From contig NZ_SULI01000020.1 in the NCBI RefSeq assembly GCF_005518135.1, positions 1 through 54,040 on the forward strand: a DNA stretch of 54,040 nt, in the 5' to 3' direction. Under the pieces are notes generated by a model. That model was not told the DNA's origin. It searched no databases and was given only the letters and a program-made list of their open reading frames with translations. How positions within the stretch are numbered: the first letter of the stretch is position 1; every line of letters starts with the position of its first letter. The DNA is from Shimia litoralis. GTDB lineage: Bacteria; Pseudomonadota; Alphaproteobacteria; Rhodobacterales; Rhodobacteraceae. Made by a program: the position numbers and the translations under genes. Of this stretch, positions 36,712 to 44,831 are shown one piece after another.

Positions 36712-37419
36712 CTAGGCAGGCAGAGATGGATAGAACGCATCTCTGCCGCGATGGACATACGCCACAAGGCTCTCTCTTTCGTGCACCAACACACGCAAGC
36801 CTGTCGCGACCGGCAATGTCCGTATGCCGTCCAGAACCGGAACCACCGCGACATCAGCACCTGATGGCTTTTCCCCGAACAGAAACTTCTGGCTGCCAAG
36901 CAATTGGTCGAGTGCATCCAAGTCCTTTTCCAGACGCCCAAGACGATCGGATTCAGTAAATTGGGCAATCCCATGCGCGACAAGACCCGCGCGCGCCTTT
37001 TTTCGCACATGCCCCGCAATCGCTGGGCGCAACACCACAGGGATTTCTTTGAAGAATGCGTCGCGTGTGATGCGCCAACATGTTTCATTCAACCAACGAT
37101 CATGCACCAAACCCAGGCGCAAGTTTTCTTCGACCATACGGGTGATCGCATGCGCCTGTGCACGTTCGATATCGGTCAAGCCGTCATAGAATTCCGCGCC
37201 TCGGGCTTCTAGCCAACCTTGAATCATCGCACTGTCCGGCACCAAGCCGTTCGAGGTTTTCAAAACCGGAAGACGTGACAGAGGCATTTTTGAAGGGTTG
37301 GACAGGTATTTTGGTTGCCATTTTTGACCTGACATCTCCAAGAGGCCCATGGCCTTGATGCAAAACGGGCTGTGGCTTGGCTGTTCAAAACCGCCGGGAA
37401 AGGTGAGCAAGGTTAACAC
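36712..37419 (-). CDS. glutathione S-transferase family protein
   Basis: 235 residues with an N-terminal thioredoxin-like GST domain (TLLTFPGGFEQPSHSPFCIKAM, LSRLPVLKT, VPDSAMI) and a C-terminal helical domain ending with FLFGEKPSGADVAV. The SPFC-x2-A context resembles the Tom37/metaxin-like or FAX-type GSTs rather than classical detoxifying ones. It uses GTG 37419, supported by AGGAGA 7 bases upstream. It is divergent from the WYL regulator with an operator-like palindrome between, suggesting control by it. Substrate is unknown. Confidence 0.83.
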   Translation of the reverse strand: MLTLLTFPGGFEQPSHSPFCIKAMGLLEMSGQKWQPKYLSNPSKMPLSRLPVLKTSNGLVPDSAMIQGWLEARGAEFYDGLTDIERAQAHAITRMVEENLRLGLVHDRWLNETCWRITRDAFFKEIPVVLRPAIAGHVRKKARAGLVAHGIAQFTESDRLGRLEKDLDALDQLLGSQKFLFGEKPSGADVAVVPVLDGIRTLPVATGLRVLVHERESLVAYVHRGRDAFYPSLPA

Positions 37420-37473
37420 TGGAGTCTCCTAGATTTGAATTCCCCAAACTCTAGCAAACCCTATTGCCAGTTT

Positions 37474-37490
37474 CTGTCAGTAGGTGGCAG
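37474..37490. promoter_or_regulatory. 17-bp palindrome between GST and WYL regulator genes
   Basis: CTGTCAGTAGGTGGCAG is an imperfect dyad (CTG-x-CA ... TG-x-CAG) 12 bases before the regulator ATG; a further TGCCAG lies just upstream at 37465. YafY/WYL regulators commonly bind such sequences at their own divergent promoters, so this is the likely operator. Confidence 0.55.
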
Positions 37491-37502
37491 TATACCCGTA
37501 TC

Positions 37503-38195
37503 ATGTCACGCACAGCTCGCCTTTTCCAACTTATGCAAACTTTGCGCAGCATGCCTCCACCTGCGACCGCCGAAACACTGGCGCGGGAAATGGATGTGTC
37601 TGAACGTACAATCTATCGAGACATTGATACGCTTCGAAGCCTTGGTGCGGTTATTGATGGTGCCGCTGGCTTTGGCTTTACGGTGATCGAAGACGCAACA
37701 CTGCCGCCACTGGGCTTTGCCGCAGACGAAATCGAAGCGCTCGTACTGGGGCTTCGAGAGGTCATGGCCGTGGGCGACCCCGCCCTCGCAGACGCTGCAC
37801 AATCTGCTTTGTCCAAGCTGCGCGCACGACTTCCACCCAGCCAATCGCACCGACTGGAGCATGCGGTATTGTCTGCAAAAAGGTTTGAACGTCCCCCGCC
37901 ACCGGGAATTGATGCACAAACACTGCGGCGTGCAACGTGGGAAGAACGGACCATTCGGTTCGACTATTGTGATTTTCACGAGACCCGAACACAGCGGAGC
38001 GTCGACCCCCTTTCGATTGTATACTTGCAATCAAGCCACTGTTTGTTGGCATGGTGCCATTTGCGTGCCGACTTCAGAGCATTTCGCTTGGACCGCATGC
38101 GCAATCTGGAAGTAACCGACGCTTCGTTTCGGCCCAACCGCATTGCATTGCTCCGCGATGCCATTCGTAAGTTACGCGCAGAATCTGGATCATGA
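37503..38195 (+). CDS. YafY/DeoR-like transcriptional regulator with WYL domain
   Basis: Residues about 1-60 are a winged helix-turn-helix (SRTARLFQLMQTLRS, AREMDVSERTIYRDIDTLRSLG) and residues about 130-205 form a WYL domain (IRFDYCDFHETRTQRSVDPLSIVYLQSS). The eponymous WYL tripeptide reads His-Cys-Leu, so ligand contacts may differ. WYL domains bind small molecules or single-stranded nucleic acid. ATG 37503 is chosen because the helix begins directly after it. The gene is divergent from the GST gene and its likely operator lies directly upstream. It probably represses itself and the GST gene. Confidence 0.85.
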   Translation: MSRTARLFQLMQTLRSMPPPATAETLAREMDVSERTIYRDIDTLRSLGAVIDGAAGFGFTVIEDATLPPLGFAADEIEALVLGLREVMAVGDPALADAAQSALSKLRARLPPSQSHRLEHAVLSAKRFERPPPPGIDAQTLRRATWEERTIRFDYCDFHETRTQRSVDPLSIVYLQSSHCLLAWCHLRADFRAFRLDRMRNLEVTDASFRPNRIALLRDAIRKLRAESGS

Positions 38196-38283
38196 GCAAG
38201 TTCCCGCAGGAGGTATCGCGTATTGCTTCCGAATAGGAAACAATCGCGGTACCATCCCCAAAACCCCGACAAAGAGGCGAGCA

Positions 38284-39615
38284 ATGCGTGTACCAATAAT
38301 GGCGATAATTCTGTGCTCAGCCTGGGCAGCCCCTCCCGCGTTTGCGGACGCCCCACAATTTTCGGTACGCCCCACTGCGCGACCAAACTTTGCTGAACCA
38401 CAAACACAACTCGCCCTAGCTAAGAACCTAGGGACCGTGCGGCCCGTACTGCGACCTGCAATCGATCAAGCAGTGCCAGTAGCAGCAAGCAATATGGGAT
38501 TTCAAAAGTGGATCGACGGTTTTCGCGGGCGCGCGCTCAGCGCGGGTATTCAAAGCACGGTCTTTGATCAAGCGTTCCGAAATGTCACCTATGACACGAA
38601 CGTCATCCAGCGGGATCGAAACCAGTCAGAGTTTACCAAAACCATCTGGGAGTATCTTGATAGTGCGGCGTCAGACGCCCGCATCAGAAACGGAAAATCA
38701 GCACTCAAGAAGCACCGCAAGAAATTGGAGGCCATTGAAGCCCGGTTTGGGGTCGACAAAGAAGTCGTAGTGGCGGTTTGGGGGCTGGAAAGCGCATACG
38801 GTACATTCCGTGGGTCCACACAAGTCATCCCCGCTTTGGCTACCTTGGCCTATGATGGTCGCCGCGGAGAGTTTTTCGAAGAGCAACTTGTTGCAGCGCT
38901 GCGCATCTTGCAAAACGGAGATACCACACCAAACAACATGACCGGAAGTTGGGCCGGCGCCATGGGTCATACCCAGTTCATCCCGACGTCATACCTAAGC
39001 TATGCAGTTGATTTCACGGGGGACGGGCGGCGTGATATCTGGTCAGATGATCCCTCGGATGCTTTGGCATCCACCGCCGCTTACCTTGCAAAATCAGGCT
39101 GGAAAAAGGGTGTTCCTTGGGGTGTTGAAGTCACTCTGCCCTCAGGGTTTGACTATACACTTGCTGATCGGGACACGCTGAAATCGCCCACAGATTGGGC
39201 GCGCCTTGGTGTCGCCAGCGTGAGTGGTCAAAAGATTCCACGCCGCTATGGCAAGGCATCGGTCCTGCTACCAGCAGGGCACAAAGGCGCTGCATTCATG
39301 ATTTTCAACAATTTTTCAGCCATCGAAGAATACAACACAGCGGATGCCTATGTGATCGGTGTCGGGCATCTTAGTGATCGAATAAAAGGCGGCCCATCTA
39401 TCCAGTCAAACTGGCCGCGCCAGGATCGCGCCCTATCGTACAAAGAACGTATCGACCTGCAAAAGCGACTTACGCGGGCGGGTTTTGACACGCAAAAGAT
39501 TGATGGGAAAATTGGCCCGCTCACGATTAATGCTGTGCGCAGTTACCAACTGTCAGTTGGCGTCGTACCCGATGGCTATGCCTCGCTCGATGTCCTCAAG
39601 CGTTTGCGCAAGTAG
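38284..39615 (+). CDS. lytic murein transglycosylase, MltB type
   Basis: SLT_2 family enzyme that cleaves peptidoglycan with 1,6-anhydro ring formation. ATG 38284 (start MRVPIMAIILC) has AGAGG upstream and gives 443 residues with a signal peptide ending about residue 22 (AFADA). The catalytic glutamate is Glu169 in WGLESAYGTFRG; AMGHTQFIP and a C-terminal PG_binding_1 domain (KIDGKIGPLTINAV) are present. There is no lipobox, so it is soluble in the periplasm, unlike E. coli MltB. A strong terminator follows. It is not obviously linked to the WYL regulator 88 bases upstream. Confidence 0.92.
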   Translation: MRVPIMAIILCSAWAAPPAFADAPQFSVRPTARPNFAEPQTQLALAKNLGTVRPVLRPAIDQAVPVAASNMGFQKWIDGFRGRALSAGIQSTVFDQAFRNVTYDTNVIQRDRNQSEFTKTIWEYLDSAASDARIRNGKSALKKHRKKLEAIEARFGVDKEVVVAVWGLESAYGTFRGSTQVIPALATLAYDGRRGEFFEEQLVAALRILQNGDTTPNNMTGSWAGAMGHTQFIPTSYLSYAVDFTGDGRRDIWSDDPSDALASTAAYLAKSGWKKGVPWGVEVTLPSGFDYTLADRDTLKSPTDWARLGVASVSGQKIPRRYGKASVLLPAGHKGAAFMIFNNFSAIEEYNTADAYVIGVGHLSDRIKGGPSIQSNWPRQDRALSYKERIDLQKRLTRAGFDTQKIDGKIGPLTINAVRSYQLSVGVVPDGYASLDVLKRLRK

Positions 39616-39650
39616 ATCCCTGCCAACACACAGCAAGTACCAAATAGAAA

Positions 39651-39676
39651 GAGGGGCGTAAAACGCCCCTCTTTTT
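39651..39676. terminator. rho-independent terminator after the transglycosylase
   Basis: GAGGGGCG and CGCCCCTC form a perfect 8-bp stem, extended by AAA/TTT, with a 5-base loop and a TTTTT tail. It lies between convergent genes and can also serve the minus-strand ABC permease operon. Confidence 0.88.
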
Positions 39677-39698
39677 GTCTTTGATGTTGCGATAGAAT

Positions 39699-40874
39699 CT
39701 AGGTTGGCGAAATACCCCGAAGCCGTTCAGAACGGCGTCGCAACATTTCCACTGTGGCCAGCAATCCGATTGAGACAACAACGAGAATAGTTGCAACTGC
39801 CAGAATGGTAGGGCTGATTTGCTCGCGCAGACCGATGAACATCTGCCATGGCAACGTCTTTTGTCCCGCAGACCCCACAAAGAGCACCACAACAACCTCA
39901 TCAAACGAAGTGATAAACGCAAACAAGCCACCAGAAATAACACCCGGAAGGATCAGCGGCATTTGCACCTTAAAGAACGTGGTGACTGGATTTGCACCCA
40001 TGTTGGCCGCAGCCCGTGTCAAAGAGCGATCAAAGCCCACAAGCGTCGCGGTCACGGTGATAATGACAAACGGAATACCCAACGCCGCATGCGCCAGAAC
40101 GACGCCAAGATACGTCCCCTGCAAACCGATACGGCTATAGAAGAAGTACATACCAGCGGCTGAAATGATCAGTGGCACAATCATTGGCGAAATCAGGATC
40201 GCCATAATCGCACGGCGAAACGGAACGTGCGGCTGTGAAAGCCCGATTGCCGCCAATGTGCCAAAGCCCACCGACAAGACCGTCGCAACGGGTGCGATCG
40301 TCACAGAATTGCGAAGCGCATTTTGCCAATCATCGTTAGTAAAGAAGTCTCTGTAATGCTTCAGAGAGTACCCTTCTGCTTTGAACTGGAGCATTTCCGG
40401 CGTGAACGTAAAGAAATCCTGACTGTTAAAGCTCAGCGGCATCACGACAAGGATCGGAGTGATCAAGAAGATAAAGATCACCCCGCAGATCACACGAAAC
40501 GCATAGTGCCAAAGAACCTGCCCGGGCGTCAGATAAGGCGCGAGACTTTCACGATACCGCCCAGAGGCGACAAAAAAGATCAGCCACCCGAAGAAGGCCC
40601 CGAAAATTCCGCCAACCACGGCCGCAGGGATACCTCCGAAGGCATACCCGGCCGCTATAAAGCCGAAGAATACGGCCCAACGGACGGGTTTGTCTTTGCC
40701 AGCCATCATTGGCGCGATTGCGCCGAGGATCGCCAAGATCACCGCGCCAAGTACGATACCCATAAGGCCCGACCCTTGCGCCGTACCAACAAACAGGCCA
40801 GCGAAGGCGCCAAATGCTGCTGCAGTTCCTGCGGTGAAGGCGGGTGTTTGTGGTGTTACTGGTGTCAATGCCAT
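39699..40874 (-). CDS. polyamine-type ABC transporter permease (PotC-like) with N-terminal membrane extension
   Basis: Inner-membrane permease of the spermidine/putrescine class. The C-terminal 270 residues are PotC-like, with the EAA-type loop (TRAAANMGANPVTTFFKVQMPLI) that docks the ATPase. The first 120 residues are an extra, hydrophobic extension (GLMGIVLGAVILAILG, FGGIPAAVVGGIFGAFFG) with about three more membrane segments, giving 391 residues instead of the usual 260-290. It is last in the operon with ATPase, binding protein and another permease, 5 bases after the preceding permease gene. Substrate is inferred as a polyamine or related cation. Confidence 0.87.
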   Translation of the reverse strand: MALTPVTPQTPAFTAGTAAAFGAFAGLFVGTAQGSGLMGIVLGAVILAILGAIAPMMAGKDKPVRWAVFFGFIAAGYAFGGIPAAVVGGIFGAFFGWLIFFVASGRYRESLAPYLTPGQVLWHYAFRVICGVIFIFLITPILVVMPLSFNSQDFFTFTPEMLQFKAEGYSLKHYRDFFTNDDWQNALRNSVTIAPVATVLSVGFGTLAAIGLSQPHVPFRRAIMAILISPMIVPLIISAAGMYFFYSRIGLQGTYLGVVLAHAALGIPFVIITVTATLVGFDRSLTRAAANMGANPVTTFFKVQMPLILPGVISGGLFAFITSFDEVVVVLFVGSAGQKTLPWQMFIGLREQISPTILAVATILVVVSIGLLATVEMLRRRSERLRGISPT

Positions 40875-40879
40875 GTCAA

Positions 40880-42151
40880 TTATCCCAACTTCACGTTGTC
40901 GATGCCGACGATCTTGTCATAGGCATAATAAAGAAGCAGCACGACCGCCAACAGGATCGCACCAAGCGCTGCCGCAAGGCCCCAATTGAGAGACGTGGAA
41001 ATGTGAAAGGCAATCCGGTTCGAGATGAACACACCTTTGGTGCCACCAACCAATTCAGGTGTGATGTAGTACCCGATTGAAAGGATAAACACGAGAATGG
41101 ATCCGGCACCGATGCCCGGCACGGACTGAGGGAAATACACCCGCCAGAACGATGTCCAGTTGGTCGCGCCCAATGATTTGGCGGCCCGCAAATACGTCGG
41201 ATTGATAGTCTGCATGACCGAGTACATTGGCAAAATCATAAACGGCAACAGAATATGCGTCATCGCGACGATCGTACCAAACTGGTTATTGATCATCACA
41301 AGCCGCGCATCGTCGGCCACCAGACCAAGCCACACCAGCGTATCATTAATGACACCTTGCTGTTGCAACATGACCTTCCATGCGGATGTCCGCACCAATA
41401 GCGAGGTCCAAAACGGCAGAAGAACCAAAATCATCAGAAGGTTGGCGGATTTTGAAGGCAAGTTTGCCAAAATCCAAGCCACCGGATATCCCAACACAAT
41501 ACAGCTCGTGGTGATTACCAACGACATGAACAATGTGCGCTTGAAAAGCGTCCAATAGATACGTTCGTTCTCGGGCCGCATTTCAGCGCCATCAGCGCCT
41601 TTTTGCATGTCGGCAGCATTCAAAAAGTACCCATTCGTGAATTTGGGTGAATATGTTTGAATAGTGCGCCACACATCAGGATCGCCCCAACCCTTGTGAA
41701 GGTCTAAGAACTTTTCCTTGAAGGGGCCGTCATTTTCGATATCCCATTTTTTGACCTTGCGGCCTGCTTTACGGAACAGCGATGAAATTCCAGGCTTTTC
41801 ATAATTCAAGCGAGACCCGACACGGGTGTGCAGCTTGGCTTGCGCTGCAATCTTCATATCTTCTGCGAGCGCGGCATAGACAGCTTCGTCAGGTGTTTCT
41901 CCACTGCTCGCATCCCAATCTTTCAGGGCCACAACAGTTCGTGGGAGCGTCTCAGAAACGATTTGGTTCTCTACTGACCGAAACAGCATGTCTGCAATCG
42001 GCAGGATAAACGTCAACAACACAAATAGAAGAAGCGGTGCAATCAGCATCAATGCGCGGATTTTTTGCATGCGCAATGCGCGGGCAAGGCTGCGCTTTAG
42101 CGGTGTGCCATCGGCGGCCAAAACTGGGCCGGTTTGCGTGGTATCACTCAT
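40880..42151 (-). CDS. polyamine-type ABC transporter permease (PotB-like) with large loop
   Basis: Partner permease of the same minus-strand ABC system, 423 residues. After the first membrane helix (IRALMLIAPLLLFVLLTFILP) comes a hydrophilic insertion of about 130 residues (residues 60-185, including the GWGDPDVWRTIQTYS segment), probably periplasmic, which is absent in E. coli PotB. The EAA loop (LRAAKSLGATNWTSFWRVYFPQS) is intact. A shared hairpin separates it from the binding protein gene. The large loop may contact the binding protein; this is inference. Confidence 0.87.
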   Translation of the reverse strand: MSDTTQTGPVLAADGTPLKRSLARALRMQKIRALMLIAPLLLFVLLTFILPIADMLFRSVENQIVSETLPRTVVALKDWDASSGETPDEAVYAALAEDMKIAAQAKLHTRVGSRLNYEKPGISSLFRKAGRKVKKWDIENDGPFKEKFLDLHKGWGDPDVWRTIQTYSPKFTNGYFLNAADMQKGADGAEMRPENERIYWTLFKRTLFMSLVITTSCIVLGYPVAWILANLPSKSANLLMILVLLPFWTSLLVRTSAWKVMLQQQGVINDTLVWLGLVADDARLVMINNQFGTIVAMTHILLPFMILPMYSVMQTINPTYLRAAKSLGATNWTSFWRVYFPQSVPGIGAGSILVFILSIGYYITPELVGGTKGVFISNRIAFHISTSLNWGLAAALGAILLAVVLLLYYAYDKIVGIDNVKLG

Positions 42152-42183
42152 TGGGGTCCCCGTCGGGTATTGTTTGTGGAGAG

Positions 42184-42205
42184 GGGGCCCACCTTGGCAG
42201 GCCCC
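42184..42205 (-). other. intercistronic hairpin after the binding-protein gene
   Basis: GGGGCC / GGCCCC stem with a 10-base loop in the gap between the binding-protein and permease genes. Such hairpins commonly protect abundant binding-protein mRNA and reduce permease expression. Confidence 0.5.
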
Positions 42206-42231
42206 TTCCCAATCATCAGCTTAAAAAACGA

Positions 42232-43335
42232 TTACTTCGCCAACCAAGCTTGGAATTTCGCGTCGATATCGTCGCGGTTGTCTGCCCACCATTCGTAGTC
42301 ATAGGTGTGTACATTGCCAGCATTCGCAGGGTCTGTTGGCATGTGTGGTGCCATATCGATGCCCAATGTGGCGTGCTTGCCAACCAGAGGTGCCGAAGAC
42401 TTACGTGCAGGACCATATGAAATATAGGCTGCTTGGTCTGCCAGACGCTGTGTATCTGTTGCGAAGAACAAATAGTCCATTGCGCGGGCTTTACGCTCGG
42501 CGCTCAGGCCTGCTGGAACGATCCAACCATCAAGGTCAAAGGACTGCATATCCCAAAGCATACCAATAGGTTGGTTTTGCTCTGCAATTGCCGAGAACAA
42601 ACGACCGTTAAAGGTCGAGCCCATCACAACTTCGCCGTCAGCCAACAGCTGAGGTGTTTGCGCGCCAGCAGTCCACCACACAACGCTGTCTTTGATTGTG
42701 TCGAGTTTTGCCAAGCCGCGATCGATACCTTCAGGTGTGCTTAGGACGTCATAGATTTCGTCTTTGGCAACGCCATCACAGTACAGGGCCCACTCCATGT
42801 TATCGATTGGGCGCTTTTGCAGCGAACGCTTGCCAGGGTACGCATCCAGATCAAAGATGGCACAAACGGATGTTGGTGCCGTATCGCCAACCAAGTCTGT
42901 GCGATAGCCAAATGTGGTCGAATACACGATTTGTGGCACAAAGCAGTCGGACACGATCAGATTACCAAAGTCTTCTGAAGCAGGTGTGCCATCTGGTGCA
43001 GCAGCAAGAACCGCATCGTGGTCAAGCTCTTCTGCAAGACCTTCGTCGCACAAACGCATCGCGTCAGACGCTACAACGTCCACAACATCCCATGTCACGT
43101 TGCCCGCTTCATTCATCGCACGAATTTTCGCAACTGCTTCTGCAGAGCTTTCGTCGTTGATGATTTTGACGCCCGTTTTGGCAGTATAGGGGTCGTGATA
43201 AGCAGCTTTTTGTGATGCAGAATACGCGCCACCCCATGACACGATGGTCAATTCGTTGGCCATATCTTCTGCCATCGCCATTGGCGCACAAAGCGCCGTG
43301 GTAGCAACCAAAGCAGACATTTTGGTGAGTTTCAT
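42232..43335 (-). CDS. periplasmic polyamine-type substrate-binding protein
   Basis: Extracellular solute-binding protein of the PotD/PotF superfamily, 367 residues. Residues 1-22 are a signal peptide (ALVATTALCAPMAMA). The mature start ELTIVSWGGAYSASQKAAY and the DVVDVVASDAM segment are typical of the class, though polyamine-ligand residues cannot be confirmed by eye. ATG 43335 has AAGGAGAG upstream, one of the best ribosome binding sites here. It lies between the ATPase and permease genes of one operon, flanked by hairpins on both sides, suggesting the binding protein is made in excess. Confidence 0.87.
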   Translation of the reverse strand: MKLTKMSALVATTALCAPMAMAEDMANELTIVSWGGAYSASQKAAYHDPYTAKTGVKIINDESSAEAVAKIRAMNEAGNVTWDVVDVVASDAMRLCDEGLAEELDHDAVLAAAPDGTPASEDFGNLIVSDCFVPQIVYSTTFGYRTDLVGDTAPTSVCAIFDLDAYPGKRSLQKRPIDNMEWALYCDGVAKDEIYDVLSTPEGIDRGLAKLDTIKDSVVWWTAGAQTPQLLADGEVVMGSTFNGRLFSAIAEQNQPIGMLWDMQSFDLDGWIVPAGLSAERKARAMDYLFFATDTQRLADQAAYISYGPARKSSAPLVGKHATLGIDMAPHMPTDPANAGNVHTYDYEWWADNRDDIDAKFQAWLAK

Positions 43336-43380
43336 ATTCGTTCTCTCCTTGTTGAACTTTTTATTCATATTATTTCTGTT

Positions 43381-43400
43381 CCCCGATCACTGTGCCGGGG
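43381..43400 (-). other. intercistronic hairpin before the binding-protein gene
   Basis: CCCCG / CGGGG stem with a 10-base loop, in the 81-base gap after the ATPase gene. No T-tract follows, so it is more likely a processing or stability element than a terminator. Confidence 0.4.
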
Positions 43401-43416
43401 TTACAGATCTCTTAAC

Positions 43417-44517
43417 TTATGCATCCAATGCGCGACAGTCTTCAGGAAGCCAGCCGATCTCGATTTGCTCGCCCGGCTTAAGACGCACTTGGTCAGGTGC
43501 ATTTCGTGTTTTCACCACGAATTCATCATTGCCAGCAACACGAAGACGCGTACGGAAAATATCACCCATATAGATGAATTCCAGAACCTCTGCTTTCAGG
43601 GTATGAGCCCCTTCTTGCATCCGCTCTTTGTTATACTCAACGCGCTCAGGACGAATAGAAACGCGCGTGCGTTCGCCGGGTTTTGATACATTGATCGGTT
43701 TCGCATCAATCAATTCGCCACCGTCCAACTGAACAAGAGCGACGCCATTGTTGATTTCTTTTACGACACCTTCGAGCGTATTATTTTCGCCAATGAACTG
43801 AGCGACAAAGCTGTTCTCTGGCTCTTCATAGAGCTTATCCGGCGGCGCAAGCTGTTGAATGCGGCCATCATCAAACACGGCAACACGGTCAGACATTGTC
43901 AAAGCTTCGGTCTGATCGTGGGTCACGTAAACCGTCGTAATCCCCAACGTGTGCGCAAGGTGCGTGATTTCAAACTGCATTTTTTCCCGCAGCTGTTTGT
44001 CCAAAGCCCCCAGAGGTTCGTCCATCAGCACCAGTTCAGGTTCAAAAACCAGCGCCCGGGCCAAAGCAACACGCTGTTGCTGGCCACCAGAAAGCTGTGC
44101 CGGACGACGGCTTCCAAAGCTTCCCATTTCGACCATGTCCAGAGCACGTTTGATCTTCGCTTCACGCTCTGACTTGCCAAACTTGCGAACCTCAAGCGGA
44201 AAGCTAAGGTTTTCGGCAATCGTCATGTGCGGGAAAAGTGCGTAGTTTTGGAAAACCATGCCGATGCCGCGCTTATGCGGTGGGATATTGTTGATTTCAC
44301 GCCCATCGAGTCGGATTTCACCGTGCGTGGCGGTTTCAAATCCTGCCAGCATCATAAGACAGGTTGTCTTACCAGAGCCGGATGGGCCAAGCATTGTCAG
44401 AAATTCGCCTTTGGGCAGGCTCAGGTTGAGATCTTTGACGACTAGATTTTCGCCGTCATAGCTCTTCTGCACGCGATCGAATTCGACGAACGCGTCGTTT
44501 ATTGCGGAATCAGCCAA
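43417..44517 (-). CDS. polyamine-type ABC transporter ATP-binding protein (PotA-like)
   Basis: ABC ATPase energising the minus-strand uptake system. Walker A GPSGSGKTT, signature LSGGQQQR, Walker B VLMDEPLGALD and the H-loop (THDQTEAL) are intact, followed by a C-terminal TOBE domain (IGENNTLEG onward). No ATG lies near the expected N-terminus; TTG 44517 (reading LADSAINDAFVEF) with a GGGGG stretch upstream is the best start, giving 366 residues. An ATT one codon earlier is also possible. It is first in the operon, and 314 bases upstream should hold its promoter. Confidence 0.93.
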   Translation of the reverse strand: MADSAINDAFVEFDRVQKSYDGENLVVKDLNLSLPKGEFLTMLGPSGSGKTTCLMMLAGFETATHGEIRLDGREINNIPPHKRGIGMVFQNYALFPHMTIAENLSFPLEVRKFGKSEREAKIKRALDMVEMGSFGSRRPAQLSGGQQQRVALARALVFEPELVLMDEPLGALDKQLREKMQFEITHLAHTLGITTVYVTHDQTEALTMSDRVAVFDDGRIQQLAPPDKLYEEPENSFVAQFIGENNTLEGVVKEINNGVALVQLDGGELIDAKPINVSKPGERTRVSIRPERVEYNKERMQEGAHTLKAEVLEFIYMGDIFRTRLRVAGNDEFVVKTRNAPDQVRLKPGEQIEIGWLPEDCRALDA

Positions 44518-44831
44518 AATAAAGAGGCCCCCTGGATAAGTTAACGGCAGATTGTTTCTGCACTTGTGACGCGATGTAAGCACACATTGGATCAGTTATG
44601 CAACACTACGCCATGGCTTAACTGTTGCAGCGCACTTGCGACCAGTCAAAGCAAAAAACGACACTTCGCATGGCAAAATCGTAGCGTGATCCGGAAAAAG
44701 TCCATAATTTGTTCGACAAAATGCAAATTCAAGCAATATCGCCAAGCGACCCGATCCAAGACACACAACGTGAAAACACGTCTGCCGGAAGATCCGACAG
44801 ACGTGTTACATACTCATAATTGCAAGCGTAC
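44518..44831. other. 314-base promoter region of the minus-strand ABC operon
   Basis: No gene is recognised. It holds the terminator of the aminotransferase gene (44775-44807) and, nearer the ATPase, a TGATCCAAT-like sequence on the minus strand (about 44572-44581) resembling the TGATCAAATT motif near gntR. Promoter hexamers are not clear. Confidence 0.45.
44775..44807 (-). terminator. terminator of the class III aminotransferase gene
   Basis: AACACGTCTG / CAGACGTGTT forms a perfect 10-bp outer stem, extended inward by CGGA / TCCG around a 3-base loop. On the minus strand it is followed by TTTTC. It starts 25 bases past the aminotransferase stop. Confidence 0.8.
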
